Shown piece after piece: positions 34,321 to 45,993 of a stretch of DNA of 64,000 bases. Both the position numbers and the translations under genes were made by a program. Positions within the stretch are counted from its first letter, which is position 1; every line of letters starts with the position of its first letter. Source of the stretch: Marisa cornuarietis (taxonomy: Eukaryota > Mollusca > Gastropoda > Architaenioglossa > Ampullariidae). The stretch covers positions 1,456,001 through 1,520,000 of the forward strand of contig SMMW01000521.1 of assembly GCA_004794655.1 (NCBI GenBank), in the 5' to 3' direction. The notes beneath the pieces are model-generated. The model searched no databases, was not told where the DNA came from, and saw only the letters and a program-made list of their open reading frames with translations.

Positions 34321-35749
34321 TGTCGCGGTGTACTCTTCGCGAACATGCGCACTCTTACGAAATAACACAAGATCGCTTCAGCTCAGGACGTCCCTTCCCG
34401 GACACATACTTATTTACAAAAATGAACGACAAGCAAATTTCAACAAGTATTCAACAACTCTGCCCCTAGGCAGTCAGACAATTCAAGACTCAGAGAAAAT
34501 ATACAACTACATGTAGAATGCCCGACACTAAAAGTAGTTACGAAACTAAGCTTTTCAAATTGTAAATAATTATCAGACCGCTCACAGGCAGGTCTTCTGC
34601 GTTACACACTGCACAACAGGCAGATCTCTAGCAGTCTCTAAACTGCACACATTTAAATACACACGGGTAATAGACCGCATACAAGCAAGTCTTCAAAAGA
34701 TACTTTCAAATGTCTACACTTATATCCACTATCATTAACTGACTGCACACAGGCAAGTCCTCAAAGTTACCAGACCGCACACAGGCAAGTCTTCAGCAGT
34801 CTCAAAACTTCATATACCTTTAACTATACTGAGGTTACTCAAGTCTCTAACTCAACTGTCCTGTATCAACACCTGGTAAACGAAGGTGGAGAACATCAAC
34901 TAGGGTACGTAACACCCTTTAACTGGCCTAAAGCCAAAAGAAAGTCTTACTTTCTGTATGTACGCCGCGTCTCATGGAAGTCCGGCGTTCCCCGATAGCT
35001 CACGCGTCTGCCCTGCGTTAAAGGTCCTCCGGACGTAACGGTTGGTGCACAAGGACGTGGCAACCTTCGGCTTACTGCTCGGGTACAAGGATACCGCGAC
35101 GACCCTCCCCTCAGTCGGTGGGTTGTCTTCGTTGTAACCGGTGGTGGTGGAGCTCCGTCGCTCGACACACGGAAACGCTGCTCAGATTTGTATCGCCCTC
35201 TCGCCAGCTCCGGTTGTTCAGTCTCGCTTTGGCAACTTTCCTTCAGCGTGGCTCTTTGTTCTCGCAATCAGTAGCAGAACGGCGTGGAATCTCTGGTATC
35301 AGCTCGGCTTAAGCAACAGTTCGTCAACTGGATCAGCTTCAGCAGTAACAGCAGCAACAGCAGCAGCAGCAACAGCAGAAGAAGTCGCACCAACAGCAAC
35401 AGCAACAGCAGCAGCAGCAGCAGCAGCCCACTGGCCGCTTAGGGTCGGGAATATATACACACACCTCTGTCGTAAACAGACCAGGTGTGTGCACTCTATG
35501 ACCCGTGCGTGAAGTTCGAATGGTTCGTGGCTCACGCTCTTCCACGGAATTCATGCCACAGCAGTAGCTTTCTGACTGTGGTTTGGGGGATCAAAATACC
35601 CACACCTGTCACCCAGGACCAGGTGTAAGCACTGCCTATACGTGGAATCTGCTAAACTCGCAGTCCATGCTTTCTAAGAAACACATTTGACACGTCAACA
35701 ACATGTTATGTCCTACCCTCATCCCTGCTCTACCCCCTTATCTGCTACA
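34321..35749. mobile_element. 1429-bp solo-LTR-like element
   Basis: It starts TGTCGCGG and ends GCTACA, flanked by the 5-bp duplication CGGGA (34316-34320, 35750-35754). The paralogous flank of unit 6 (around 54780) has the uninterrupted site. Inside are degenerate repeats with CACACAGGCAAGTCTTC (34570-34800) and a CAG/CAA-rich stretch (35340-35430). There is no gag or pol. It may be related to the element at 22643, which shares size class and layout. Confidence 0.6.
35340..35430. repeat. CAG/CAA trinucleotide repeat
   Basis: The poly-A, poly-C and poly-T open frames over it come from the repeat. It lies inside the solo-LTR-like element. Confidence 0.85.
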
Positions 35750-35821
35750 CGGGAGATAACTGCTAGCTTGAGACAACAAGTGGACGCGGCACTGACTGTA
35801 AACTTGACTTTAACCATTTCA

Positions 35822-35990
35822 GCGCGAAAAGCCACGAAGGTGGCTTTACCGGGAGAGCGCGAAGAGCCACAATCGTGGCTCTGCTCCACAATCGTAATTC
35901 CCGCTTTGCACGATGGGCCACAATTGTGGCCTTACCGGCAGACAACGATACGCTCACTAACGTGGCTCGTGCTTCACGAGCATGGCTCAG
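35822..35990. repeat. Cluster of short palindromes
   Basis: Three 16-bp palindromes or near-palindromes in about 110 bp: AGCCACGAAGGTGGCT, AGCCACAATCGTGGCT and GGCCACAATTGTGGCC, followed by related GTGGCTCGTGCTTCACGAGC. It resembles a subterminal palindrome array of a DNA transposon end; no transposase is seen. Confidence 0.5.
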
Positions 35991-37842
35991 CAGTTTCGCT
36001 ATCGTCTTCGAAATCATAAATTTTAAGCCCATTCTTTTAAACATAGAAATATTTTCAAAACGCGCCAAGAGGGGTATTAAACATTCAAACTTAAATAGCT
36101 GTATCATCATGGCCATAGTTTTGACGTTAACTTCGTAATATATTAAAAATATATGCAAAAATATAAAATGCTTGTCAAAGTCATATAAACACAGCTGAAT
36201 TTGTGACTTGTATAATCGGTAATGGATGTAGGTGCATTCTGGTGAAATAAATGAACACGAACCAACTGTTAGCCATAATACAAAGAGACACAAGCCTGAT
36301 GAAACATATTTCACCCTGGCAAACATAAACAAAGTAGGTGTATGAAAATGAAGAACTGATAGATGAACAAAAGAATTTACTTAACTATGAAATATATTTC
36401 TTAAGGAGACGATTTCTGAGGCCGAAAGTTCATTCTTTCTCATCAAATATATTCCTCAGTTCATTCTTTCTCATCAAATATATTCCTCAGTTCTTCCGCG
36501 TACATTTCTTCCGCTTTCATAACCTACTGAATGGAAAACGCTTTAATCAAGAGATGAAGCTTAAAATGATCTTCCAGTATTTTCTTTGATCCAAAGATTT
36601 AACGGAAATTGATTAAATTATTTTACATTGGCAGGAAAACGTAATGTGGAGAAATATGTTGTTCTCCCTTGATCGTTAAGTCTTTAACGTATACGGCATT
36701 GAACAACAAAAACAAAAAGTCGGAGGATAAGCTAATTTCTGTAAATTAAGGCCAGCTTTATGACAACTTACAATACAGTATACGAACTGTATGTGCTATG
36801 ATACCAATTAACTACACAATCTGCATGCTAAACACGACTAATGCGTCAATGCAAGACACTTTTTCTCACACTTTTAATCACCAGTTTGGTCAAAAATGCT
36901 CACTAATATAAGCATTCGCATACGCATACAAATGCACACATGCAATGTGTTTACGCATTTATACGACACGTGCACTTCCTGGTGTGAAGAGTGCTTAGCG
37001 GTACATTTCCACTTGTTGAAGCCCACGCGTTAGTCACGTGACAGAGGTCCAATCCGTTCTCGGTATTACAGACAGATGCGAGCTCAGGCCGTTTCCGCAC
37101 TGTCCAAGGTTTTGAGAAATCAGAGCGGCACAGATATTAAGGAAGATTAAAGGACAAGCCGAGTGCAACATTTTTTTATGATCGGGTTAATTTTATTTTA
37201 AAATAATAATTCCCAAAATATGAATACATAGCTATGCTTAATTTTAAAGATTAAAAAAATATTTTTATAAGCCTTAAAAACATCGGCATTCTCACCTGCC
37301 ACTAGAACAGCAGGAGAAAATTACTCTCCTTTACTGAAGAGTTCTCTTACGCTCCAGTAGTTTTTTTTTTTTGCAACAGTGAGTGTAGCTTAGAGAAACA
37401 TGTTCATGTCTTCATGCCAAAAGAAAAAACATCGCTCAGGTTATCGCGCTGAAGAAGCAACTTTTTTGCCCAGAAAATGAAATGGCTGATTTTGGAATAC
37501 AGCCCTATAGATTTGAACTTGATTTAGAAGCTTCTCTGTTACTAAGTGGGCGCCTTTGAGTGAATTGTTCCTTGTGTATTATTGTTAATTAAACATAAAC
37601 ACATTGAAATGTGCGTTTGTCTAAGATAAATTCCTGTAATTTTATATGATGGTTAATTTTCAGCATTGCTTTTTTTTATTTCAAAGGTACAACTGGCTGC
37701 TGATAACGACTTTTTACAATTGAAACTATTACATAATGATATGATACATATTTATCGATGTAAAAACTTATTACTTCCTCATTTCGCTGCATGCAAAATT
37801 TGCTATTTACTTACTGATACTCGCACTTTGCTACTATTAATG
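35991..37842. other. Spacer between units 4 and 5, no gene recognised
   Basis: Parts match the 3' flank of unit 6 (36330-36480 to about 55139-55230). A 31-bp tandem duplication lies at 36429-36491. No coding exon was supported. Confidence 0.45.
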
Positions 37843-37846
37843 CTAG

Positions 37847-37906
<60 letters not shown>
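37847..37906. repeat. (CAAT)n microsatellite
   Basis: About 15 copies, just before the relic of exon 7, as in unit 4. Confidence 0.95.
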
Positions 37907-37942
37907 CATTTCTTTTCATTTTGTCCTCTTTATCTTTTCTAG

Positions 37943-38109
37943 ATGTGTACTCGGACTCGAATATGTTTCTGATTGAAATAGAAGGGACATTTACAACTCT
38001 GTTTCCAATAATTCTGTCTCAGTGCACTACTTCAAATTCTGGTCACAGTAAATGTCGCATGTTACAATCTTCCTTGTTACACTCCACCGTGGGTGGGTGT
38101 GGGTTCTGA
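37943..38109 (+). pseudogene. Relic of receptor exons 7-8
   Basis: After the acceptor tcttttctag, the phase-1 frame reads DVYSDSNMFLIEIEG and runs on to a stop at 38107-38109. It includes ILSQCTTSNSGHSK, matching the start of the unit 4 tail exon (ILTQSTRSNSGHSK). The downstream 38110-38400 matches 31080-31400. It is a fragment of a lost unit or of the unit 4 nested block. Confidence 0.55.
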
Positions 38110-38287
38110 GAGCTTTGAGATGTTGATAGAGTACACTGTTAATAGGTAGAGAGCACCGTTGATAGGTAGAGTACACTGTATGGGACTGGAACTATGGATC
38201 TGTCAAAACTAGGGTCTAGTTGAAAGGGACAAGGTAGTTTCGTACGACTTGTAAAGAATATGTCATGTATTCTTGTCTATGGCTAAA

Positions 38288-38405
38288 GTACGGGGAGGTT
38301 TATGTTAATCCCGAAACTGAAGAGGAGGCCGGCAGTCATCTGAAAATTTGTGATGTTTTCTCGGATACGAGGGTAGAGCGAGATGTGCGGAATTAATATA
38401 ACTAC
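38288..38405. repeat. Repeat A, copy 3, partial
   Basis: Matches the left end of repeat A (GTACGGGGAG... CAGTCATC... ACGAGGGT), then breaks into the unit 5 upstream block. Confidence 0.5.
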
Positions 38406-38429
38406 GCAGAGTAAGCATGCTTGCTAAAT

Positions 38430-38612
38430 TCACTGCAAAAACAGCTTCCTGAAGACTTCATCGACGTGGTTGGGTTCTACTCGCAGGGCATCCGGCTTGG
38501 AGGCGGTGGACAGTTTGTGTGCCATGAGATAAAGCAAAACCGCATAAACCAGAGCAGAAAATGACGGATTGAAATTGAGATTGTAGTCAAGATTCAATAG
38601 TCGTGAAAACAC
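38430..38612 (-). CDS. Conserved minus-strand TM-like peptide, copy D
   Basis: Open minus frame of 60 codons: a hydrophobic stretch SALVYAVLLYLMAHKLSTAS, then KPDALRVEPNHVDEVFRKL and a stop. It lies about 0.75 kb upstream of unit 5 exon 1, pointing away from it. Five other copies lie upstream of other units. It may be the last exon of an old divergent gene or a small membrane peptide. No family is recognised, and no start or splice site is certain. Confidence 0.35.
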   Translation of the reverse strand: MFSRLLNLDYNLNFNPSFSALVYAVLLYLMAHKLSTASKPDALRVEPNHVDEVFRKLFLQ

Positions 38613-40544
38613 CCACGAGTTCTTTGTCGTTAATGTTTTCCTTTTATTCTGTTTTTAAATTGCGGGATAAAAACGAAATAATGTGAAAGAATTTCTATGG
38701 GAAAGCATTATACAGTTTAATACATAATACACATTTTAACATATAATACACAGTTTAAAACAAGCTTTTTTTTAGTCCGTCAGAATAGGGCCTTCTCATC
38801 AAAAATCTAACTCTTTTACAAAAATATGACCTCCACCAAAGCAGCAGCATGGAGGTAGGAATAGAATCAAAAAGAAACTGCTATACCCACACCTCCCCCA
38901 CCCCGAGTTCTAACGTTCCTACCCACTTGGTGCGGAGGCGGACACACAGTCATATTTACACGAATCATGTTGTCAGCCAGTATATCTCGAGGTCTCATGA
39001 GTTCATTGAGGTTCACACACTCGCATGTTCCAGTCAGGAAGTTTGAGAGCACAAAGGAGGTGGGCGTGAGATGTGGAGCCTGACTCACTGTATTCCACTG
39101 CGTGCTAATCCGCCAAAAGAGAAAGTCCGCCCATTCCTCTTATCACACGACCAGACTGTTAACTATACACAAATCAGACAAGGACAGTGTATATACTGTG
39201 TCTCATACTTGTGTTGTTATGACAAAAATCTCGCTTGTAACGGACGTTTATGAATATATACTTCTGGTTTTCCCATTAATTGGGAGCATTTACATACAGG
39301 CTGGTGATTTTCATAATGCAAATACTTCATTTTTTGTGATAACATCTTAGCGACTTATGCTGACACAATGCTTCCTGGGAGATCAACACTTGTTCTTATT
39401 ATATTTGCTCCTTTGGGTGAGTTGAAAGTTTACAGAATCTCTCAGGAATTCTTTTATTTATTTTGTATGTTCAATGTGTTGCTGAGAAATGAAATCTTTA
39501 CTATAAAATAACATTACGTGCAGCAACAAATCCATCCACCTAACCACTAGTTATTGTTCGCTGACAATGTACAATGTCTTCGTGTCATCTTTATAACTGG
39601 GACTTCTAGGAATAATAAGTTTTTAGTTAAATGGTAGCCTGATTTCGGTGCTATTGTAATAACATCATTTCTGCAGTCAAAGCCAATTTAAAATTTTTAT
39701 TTTGCGCCTTTGCTGCAGTTGTTACCACAATACTGAATGTTACATAGTCATTTTAAACACCAGGTATTGTTATTGCATCTGTAAACAAAAGCCAATGCTT
39801 ATTTGTGACATTTCAAAACCACATAGAGAGAGATTTTACCAAATGGCTACAATTTTACATTTACAAATAATTTGTGAAGTTTGGTACAAACAAGCTTATC
39901 ATTTTCATTTTAATATCGATGGAAAAGAATAAATTTAAATATTAAAAGTGTAATCACTCCATTTTAATCAAATAATAGAAAGCGAGTTCTTGTAAAATAA
40001 AACATTTTTATACTTGGCATGTTACAGATACATTTTTAGAGAAAAGTTAAAACTATGCAAAACTTGTCAGGCTCATTATTATGTTAAGCACAACCATGCC
40101 AAGTAAATATGTTTTTATTAAACAACTGTGTTAAGTATACGGATCACCTATTACAAATCACTCTAAACGTATATTGGTAGTTTTGCCTGAGCCTTTAAAA
40201 TAAGTCTTAATAAATAAGTATTTAACTCTTATTTTTAGATTTTAATTTGAAATAAATTACGTTTAAAGGTATGTCACTGCAATGCTTAAATGAGACTGAT
40301 ACAAGAGAATGGTCTGTAACCGCGACTTGTTGGGACGAATCTTTACCATCACCTAACAAATGTCAATGGGATGTGGTTCACAACACGGTAAGAAACACGC
40401 ACGCACGCACGCACGCACGCACACACGCAGAGCCGCCGAGAGCCAGCACGGGTCCGGACATAAGACCACTCCAGGCCCTTGTGATTATAATCGTAATTGA
40501 TTTCCCAGTATATAATATTATGCTCACAATTCGATTGTCAATAC

Positions 40545-40759
40545 GATAACCGGTCGATTCGAGTGGAACGTGTGGAGCACGATTGCTTAACGCGACAATT
40601 AGCACTATTTACATGATAGATTTAAATTGTTTATTAACATTCAAATCACTTCAATTTTTTTCCATTTCATGCGTCCTATAGATGACTCGACCGTTAGATG
40701 AAACAACTTAAGCGAACCGACCTTAGTCGAACTGACCCTAGTCGAATCGACCGGGAACC
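40545..40759. mobile_element. 215-bp MITE with 8-bp target duplication, intron 2 of unit 5
   Basis: The ends are imperfect inverted repeats of about 19 nt (GATAACCGGTCGATTCGAG and GTCGAATCGACCGGGAACC). It is flanked by GTCAATAC at 40537-40544 and 40760-40767. The unit 4 copy of this intron (around 27092) carries a single GTCAATAC, so the empty site is visible. An 8-bp duplication fits a hAT-type element; the family is unconfirmed. Confidence 0.75.
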
Positions 40760-41045
40760 GTCAATACCTACATGTCATTCAGTAATGTATTACAGACTTT
40801 AAACATTAGGACAAGTCCACTAGGATAAACATTACTACTTGAACATAGAGTTGTTTACATGTGAGTGGTTAGTAACTGAGGAAAACTGACGTTAAAGGAT
40901 CCGACTTGAATCCCACTCCATAGAAAGAAAACCCTAAATGAGAATTGTCAACCTTTCCTTCAAAGAAAAAGGAAAGAAAAATATCCATTGACCAAGGCCG
41001 GGCCGAGTCTTTCCCCTCTTTTGCTCAAACTCACGTCACGTCACG

Positions 41046-41046
<1 letters not shown>

Positions 41047-41134
<88 letters not shown>
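41047..41134. repeat. (CA)n microsatellite in intron 2 of unit 5
   Basis: About 44 CA copies, followed by a tRNA-type SINE. The unit 4 counterpart near 27365 is much shorter. Confidence 0.95.
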
Positions 41135-41136
<2 letters not shown>

Positions 41137-41138
41137 AG

Positions 41139-41300
41139 TGGCCAATAGTGTAGTGGTTAAAACATGCTAGTCACCACTGTCGTGAGAGGCTCTGTGTTCA
41201 GATCTTGGTTAGGACACTCTCTGTATGTGACACTTATTTGCTGAGCTGGCTCTCGGATATTTTCTCTTGGTATTCCGCTCCTCCTCCTCCCCATGCAATT
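41139..41300 (+). mobile_element. tRNA-derived SINE in intron 2 of unit 5
   Basis: Contains TAGTGTAGTGGTTAAAAC and TGTGTTCAGATCTTGG. It is the ortholog of the copy at 27405. Confidence 0.55.
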
Positions 41301-42329
41301 TTTCTCCCGTCCGCTCTCGCAGATTAAAGGACACAGAACTCCCCGACAAGCCAGCTGACTAACCAGTATACCAACCAGGCAGCCAACCACACTCAAGTAC
41401 AAATACACACAAAGTCATCATAAATAAATTATTTCATAATAACTAATTATTGTTGTTATTATTTGCGCTATGTCTTAGCTGCAAGTTTCTCATCGCACCC
41501 AACACTAACAAACACACATTCACATATGCACACACACGACAGTTAGTGCACCTTTTAATTATTATTTTAAAAAAATTATAAAAACGCAATATGTTGTTAT
41601 GGACGAATTAATCGATTAACTGTCATGCAATTGAAAAAGCACCAAGAAAGTCTCGAGGATAGGGCGAGAAGTATGTTATCTCGACCTAAAGAAACCCCTA
41701 CGAGCACTAAAGTAGCAAAACAAACTAGTAATAGTCTCGGCAATGTGTGGCTATAAGAGATTAATAAATTAATTTAGAAATGGAAACCTTATTTTTTAAT
41801 ACTTTAAATCTCCATGGAACATTGTGTTTTAGTTTTCTTTTTTTTCTACAGCGTGGTAGTCGTGTAGATTCCCCTATATCGTCACCCTTGTCTGATCAGT
41901 ATTTCTACTGTTCTGGAAAATTTGGGCTCCCATTGTCAGACGGAGAGTACAGCTACCGTATCTCACTTCCTAAAGACAACTGGAAAGAGGCTTTTTAAAT
42001 TACGAATAGGTGAGTTATACTAGAGATAGCGCACCTATGTTAGAGTCCTTATTTCATCCTGAAACTTCAGCTGAACTTTAAAATGTATGTGTAGTATCGA
42101 GCACAGGTACGTATTCGGCAAGATGAAGATAATGCCCCTATCATCCTCCTTTGGTGTTTTTATGTTACCTCTGCTTGACAGTAAACTGTTTTTTTTTAAT
42201 AAAACGTAGTCGTACACATTATTCGCGACAAGAGTACAGTGAATTATCTGCTAAAAAGGTTGTTATTGCACCAATCCAATTATTAAAGGACACATTTTTG
42301 TTGTTCTCTGCCATCTCTCAAGTTCAGCG

Positions 42330-42475
42330 CCGCAGGTCCGTTAGACGCAACGGCTAACGCTTGTCACCAATACAGTGAGGGTTTGCTGTCCTGGGTTCAA
42401 CTCTCGTCACAGGCATCTGTTTACAGGGCTGATTGCCTTGCCTTAGTTGCTTGCTAGACGGAATATACCATTTAC
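42330..42475 (+). mobile_element. tRNA-derived SINE in intron 3 of unit 5
   Basis: Contains GACGCAACGGCTAACGC and TGGGTTCAACTCTCG. It is the ortholog of the copy at 28605. Confidence 0.55.
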
Positions 42476-43755
42476 CCCTCCCCCAAAGTTCAGCGATTTT
42501 TTTTAATTTATCTTTTATTTCATTTTCAAGACTCAAATGAGGTTTCGTTAGTTCTTATGTACTCAGTTTGGAGAGACTATATTTTAATACAAGGCTGACA
42601 TTGATAGTCTCTTTAAGAGTGACAGCACCATTCAAGCAAAGCTGTTAGCCTTGGTACTATACAAGGTCTGAAAAAAAAGTTGACTGGTGTCACAAAGAAT
42701 TTATTTTCTCACAGATATGCATGCTTCTGACATTTTCTGCTGTAGAAGATCCAGGGGAGCCAACCGTGAAGAATTGCGAAAATGAAGTGGTTGAAGGGAA
42801 CAGCGTCACGTGCACATGTTCAACACAACATAAAGGCCGCCCTCCGCCAGTCATTTCATGGGCAGATCAGACAACATCTCCCACTCTACACCTGTACAAA
42901 GTCAGTCGTGATCACAGCAAGACATACAGGTGTGAGATGATGTGGGGGAACCGAACAAAAACAGTCTCCTACAATCTCTTCGTGCGAACTGACTTACCTG
43001 TCTCCCCCCGTGTTACAACAACCAGAGAACCATTTACCTTTTCTCTTAGAAAAGAACCAACTACACTTTCCCTTCAGACATTTACTGGTGAGTCTGTTTT
43101 TCTTTCTCAGGCACATGGCAGCTCCTCCCTAATAAAGTTTTCTTTATGAAATAATATTGAGAGGTGGTAGAAAAATGTATCACCTTCAACCTTTTTGCAG
43201 CTACTTATTCTATATGACATTACATTACGAGTATATTTCAAAATCAGCGGTCCTAAATATGAAAACGGATCCGCCATTAAGAGATTAAGTAATGTCCTCA
43301 AAACATTTTCTTGGCTAAGTCATACGAGGAATTTCGTATCACTATTACCTTTTTAACGTCTGCACTAGATGCTCGATGATAAATGCGATGGTAAGTGGTT
43401 GTAGTCTTTATTAGTCTTAAGCCTGCACGAAATACACATTTTATGACTTAAGCAGTGAAGTATTAGTATAGCCAATGAGTTGTTTAAAGTATTATCGTTT
43501 AGTATTTTGTAAGCAGGCGTCAATGAGGTCCAGAACGAGAAAAATATTAATACCTCATCATTGTCGATCGGAGTCATGGGATCTTCTGCGGCTGCTGTGC
43601 TCGTCATCATTATAGCTACCACAGTCATCGTGATGCTCATCATTCGTAGGAAAAGTAAGTATTTTCCTCTAGTCTGCTAACACAACTACTGTGTTACCTT
43701 TTAAACTGATGTTTGAAAACTGTGCCCGATATTTTTAGCAGACAACCAATACAAA

Positions 43756-43779
43756 TGCTACTGCTGCTGCTACTGCTTC

Positions 43780-43811
<32 letters not shown>

Positions 43812-43812
43812 A
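43756..43812. repeat. CTG/GAT trinucleotide repeat in intron 5 of unit 5
   Basis: A run of CTG followed by GATGAT. The minus-strand poly-Ser frame is an artefact. Confidence 0.85.
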
Positions 43813-45946
43813 TAATGATGGCAATATGGCGAGGATGAGAATGATGACAAGGGCATGATAAAAAAAACGTTAACACATACATAAATATATCGCAACAGCA
43901 GCTATCTTCCATCAATCACCATCAGTATCTTCTACAATTTTTTACCCAAATGCCCTTTCAGTACTCTACTCCCAGGATTTAACACTTTTACACATTGACA
44001 AAGCCTGCTGTCCTGTTGTATTGAGTCACTGCAAAAGAATGTCCATAAGTTTATTCCCATTCTTTTTAATTAATGGAAATCATTTTGTGATTAACAACAA
44101 CAAGAAGAAAAATGACTCAGAAAGCAAGTATCAACAAACGAGATACATCTTCTAAAATATAATCAAATTATTTGCTTTACTTTGTGCATGCACCTTCCTT
44201 TGTTTAGCTATGTTTACATCTACAGTTTAAACCCCTTTAGTCGTCTTTGATTTTATTCACAATTTTGATTATATCCCATCAGTTTGATCAGAATCGTTGA
44301 AACTAGTTGCTGTCCTTATAATCCAGCATCGGGTCCCGTATTTGCCTGAGTCTGATAGAACTGATTAGTCAAGTTCACCATTTTGAATCCACTAAAAATT
44401 CATTAAAAACAATTTCAGCGATTTTCAGAGAAGAAGAAATCGTTCTTAACATGAATCTAAAACATTTGTGCAAGACGTTCAGGAAAAACACTTCTAAATT
44501 TTCTTCAACAGTTTTAAAAATTAGAAACTTCTTGTGCAACTCAGCTCAGAACTCTCGCATCACCGCCACTTTATAAAATCACAAAAGCTTCTCTATGTAA
44601 AATGTATATAACCCTTCTTAGTTAATACTTTTAAAAATTGATTCCCGTTTATTTCAAAATTGTAATGTAAATTGTTTTGCGATTTACAACAGGAAGAAGA
44701 GAGAGGCAACAGAGAGCTAGTATCGACGAGCAAGGTATCACTTTTGGAAATGGACTGAATTAATGGCTTTACATTGTGCATCCACCTTCCTCTGCTAATA
44801 CATGCATTCATCTACTAATATAATCATTTATTCATTACCTTTGTTTTATATTATACTTTTTGTGTTCTTTGCCGTTTCGCTATCATCTAATGCCAATACA
44901 AAACGATACTAAAAATCAATGTCAGTCTTATTTCTTAACTTTAGAATTTATTTTAGATGTAATTTGATTTGAATTTATTTCTGATGTAAGTAGAGGTGAT
45001 TGCTACATTTCTGCTTGCAGGAGTTCTGCCGCAGAACAATCTATCAAAGTCTGTGGACAATATGGATGAACTCATCGAAAACAGTTATTATGGAGGATTA
45101 CCGTTTAACGACAGAGACGAGTTCAGGTTGGCGGAGGAGGATTATGCAGAAGTGACGAAGTAAGGCACGAAGTAGAATCAACAGAGCCTGCCCTCTATGG
45201 TAATACAGGAACAAACGAAACGATAAGGACCCCGCTCTGTTTGCAAATATGGAGACAAAGGAGAGGAGAGACAATTTTAAATCGCGAGGACAGAAGGATG
45301 TTGCCGACGAGGTTGACGTGTATGCTGTCCTCGACGAGGACGCTGACCCTGAGAGTCGCGAAAACAACTAAATGACATTTAAAGGATATATAAAAAAATC
45401 TTATTTGAAGAATTTAAAGAATGCTTGCTTAAGCCCTTCTTAACATTTAACTCGACCTTTTAAAACTGTGTTCCCTTACTGTGGATTAATAAATGCTTCT
45501 TCAACGAGTGTTGCCTTAAGATGACTTAATAATTTTAGTGATAACTGATAAGTTTGTGGTCAGTTAAAATGAATAACACCAGTAATGATTTAATATATAT
45601 TAAGGAAAACGGAACATTTTTTTAAAACAACGCCTTTCAATAGTATATTAAATGCACAGATTAATGAAAATTTGACAAATAAAACAAAATAACTTGTATA
45701 TTGTGGGCGAATCAGGGCTTTTTAAAAAATGAAACTATTATTTTCAGAAGAACTGTGTGCTTACAAAGCAAACGATTAAAACAGTGGACATTCAGGAGGA
45801 ACAATATTTTCTAAACTTCGGAGCAACCGTACGACTTTATGACTGCGTGCTTTACCACAATGTAGTACACTACAACAATATGACACGTAGTACATTAGAG
45901 TATGTGACATGTCTTTTCCTTAATGACAAGTGTTTAAAACTGTAAC

Positions 45947-45950
<4 letters not shown>

Positions 45951-45992
<42 letters not shown>

Positions 45993-45993
45993 T
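45951..45993. repeat. (GAT)n tail of a LINE
   Basis: About 14 copies. On the minus strand they follow the LINE 3' end below, as CR1/L2-type elements often end in a microsatellite. Confidence 0.85.

Larger units (their letters stand above)
39368..45163 (+). pseudogene. Unit 5: membrane Ig-like receptor with two lesions
   Basis: Exons: 39368-39416, 40269-40387, 41852-42009, 42746-43087, 43517-43654, 44693-44734, 45021-45163. It is nearly identical in plan to unit 4 (signal MLPGRSTLVLIIFAPLG; D1 TREWSVTATCWDE; D2 TYRCEMMWGNRT; stalk TTTREPFTFSLRKEPTTL; TM SSAAAVLVIIIATTVIVMLI then IRRK). Exon 3 is 158 nt: an extra T in the run near 41992 creates a stop after KEAF. The tail exon begins VLPQNNLSKS, reaches DYAEVTK and stops at 45161-45163; shifted remains of the tyrosine repeats continue to about 45371 (EPALYGN; VDVYAVLDEDAD in another frame). 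The exon 5 donor is GT here, unlike units 4 and 6. AATAAA is at 45488-45493. It is a recent pseudogene, or the extra T is a base-calling error and a short-tailed protein is made. Confidence 0.7.

Noticed and set aside
34947..35312. Arg-rich frames in the 34321-35749 element
   Set aside because: Local GC-rich composition only; no conservation visible in the window.
35141..35554. Ala-, Cys- and Ser-rich frames around the CAG repeat
   Set aside because: Trinucleotide repeat inside an LTR-like element; no conserved coding.
40945..41170. Poly Thr-His and Cys-Val open frames at CA repeats (also 10371-10882, 47114, 55496, 56773, 58263)
   Set aside because: Products of (CA)n/(TG)n runs.
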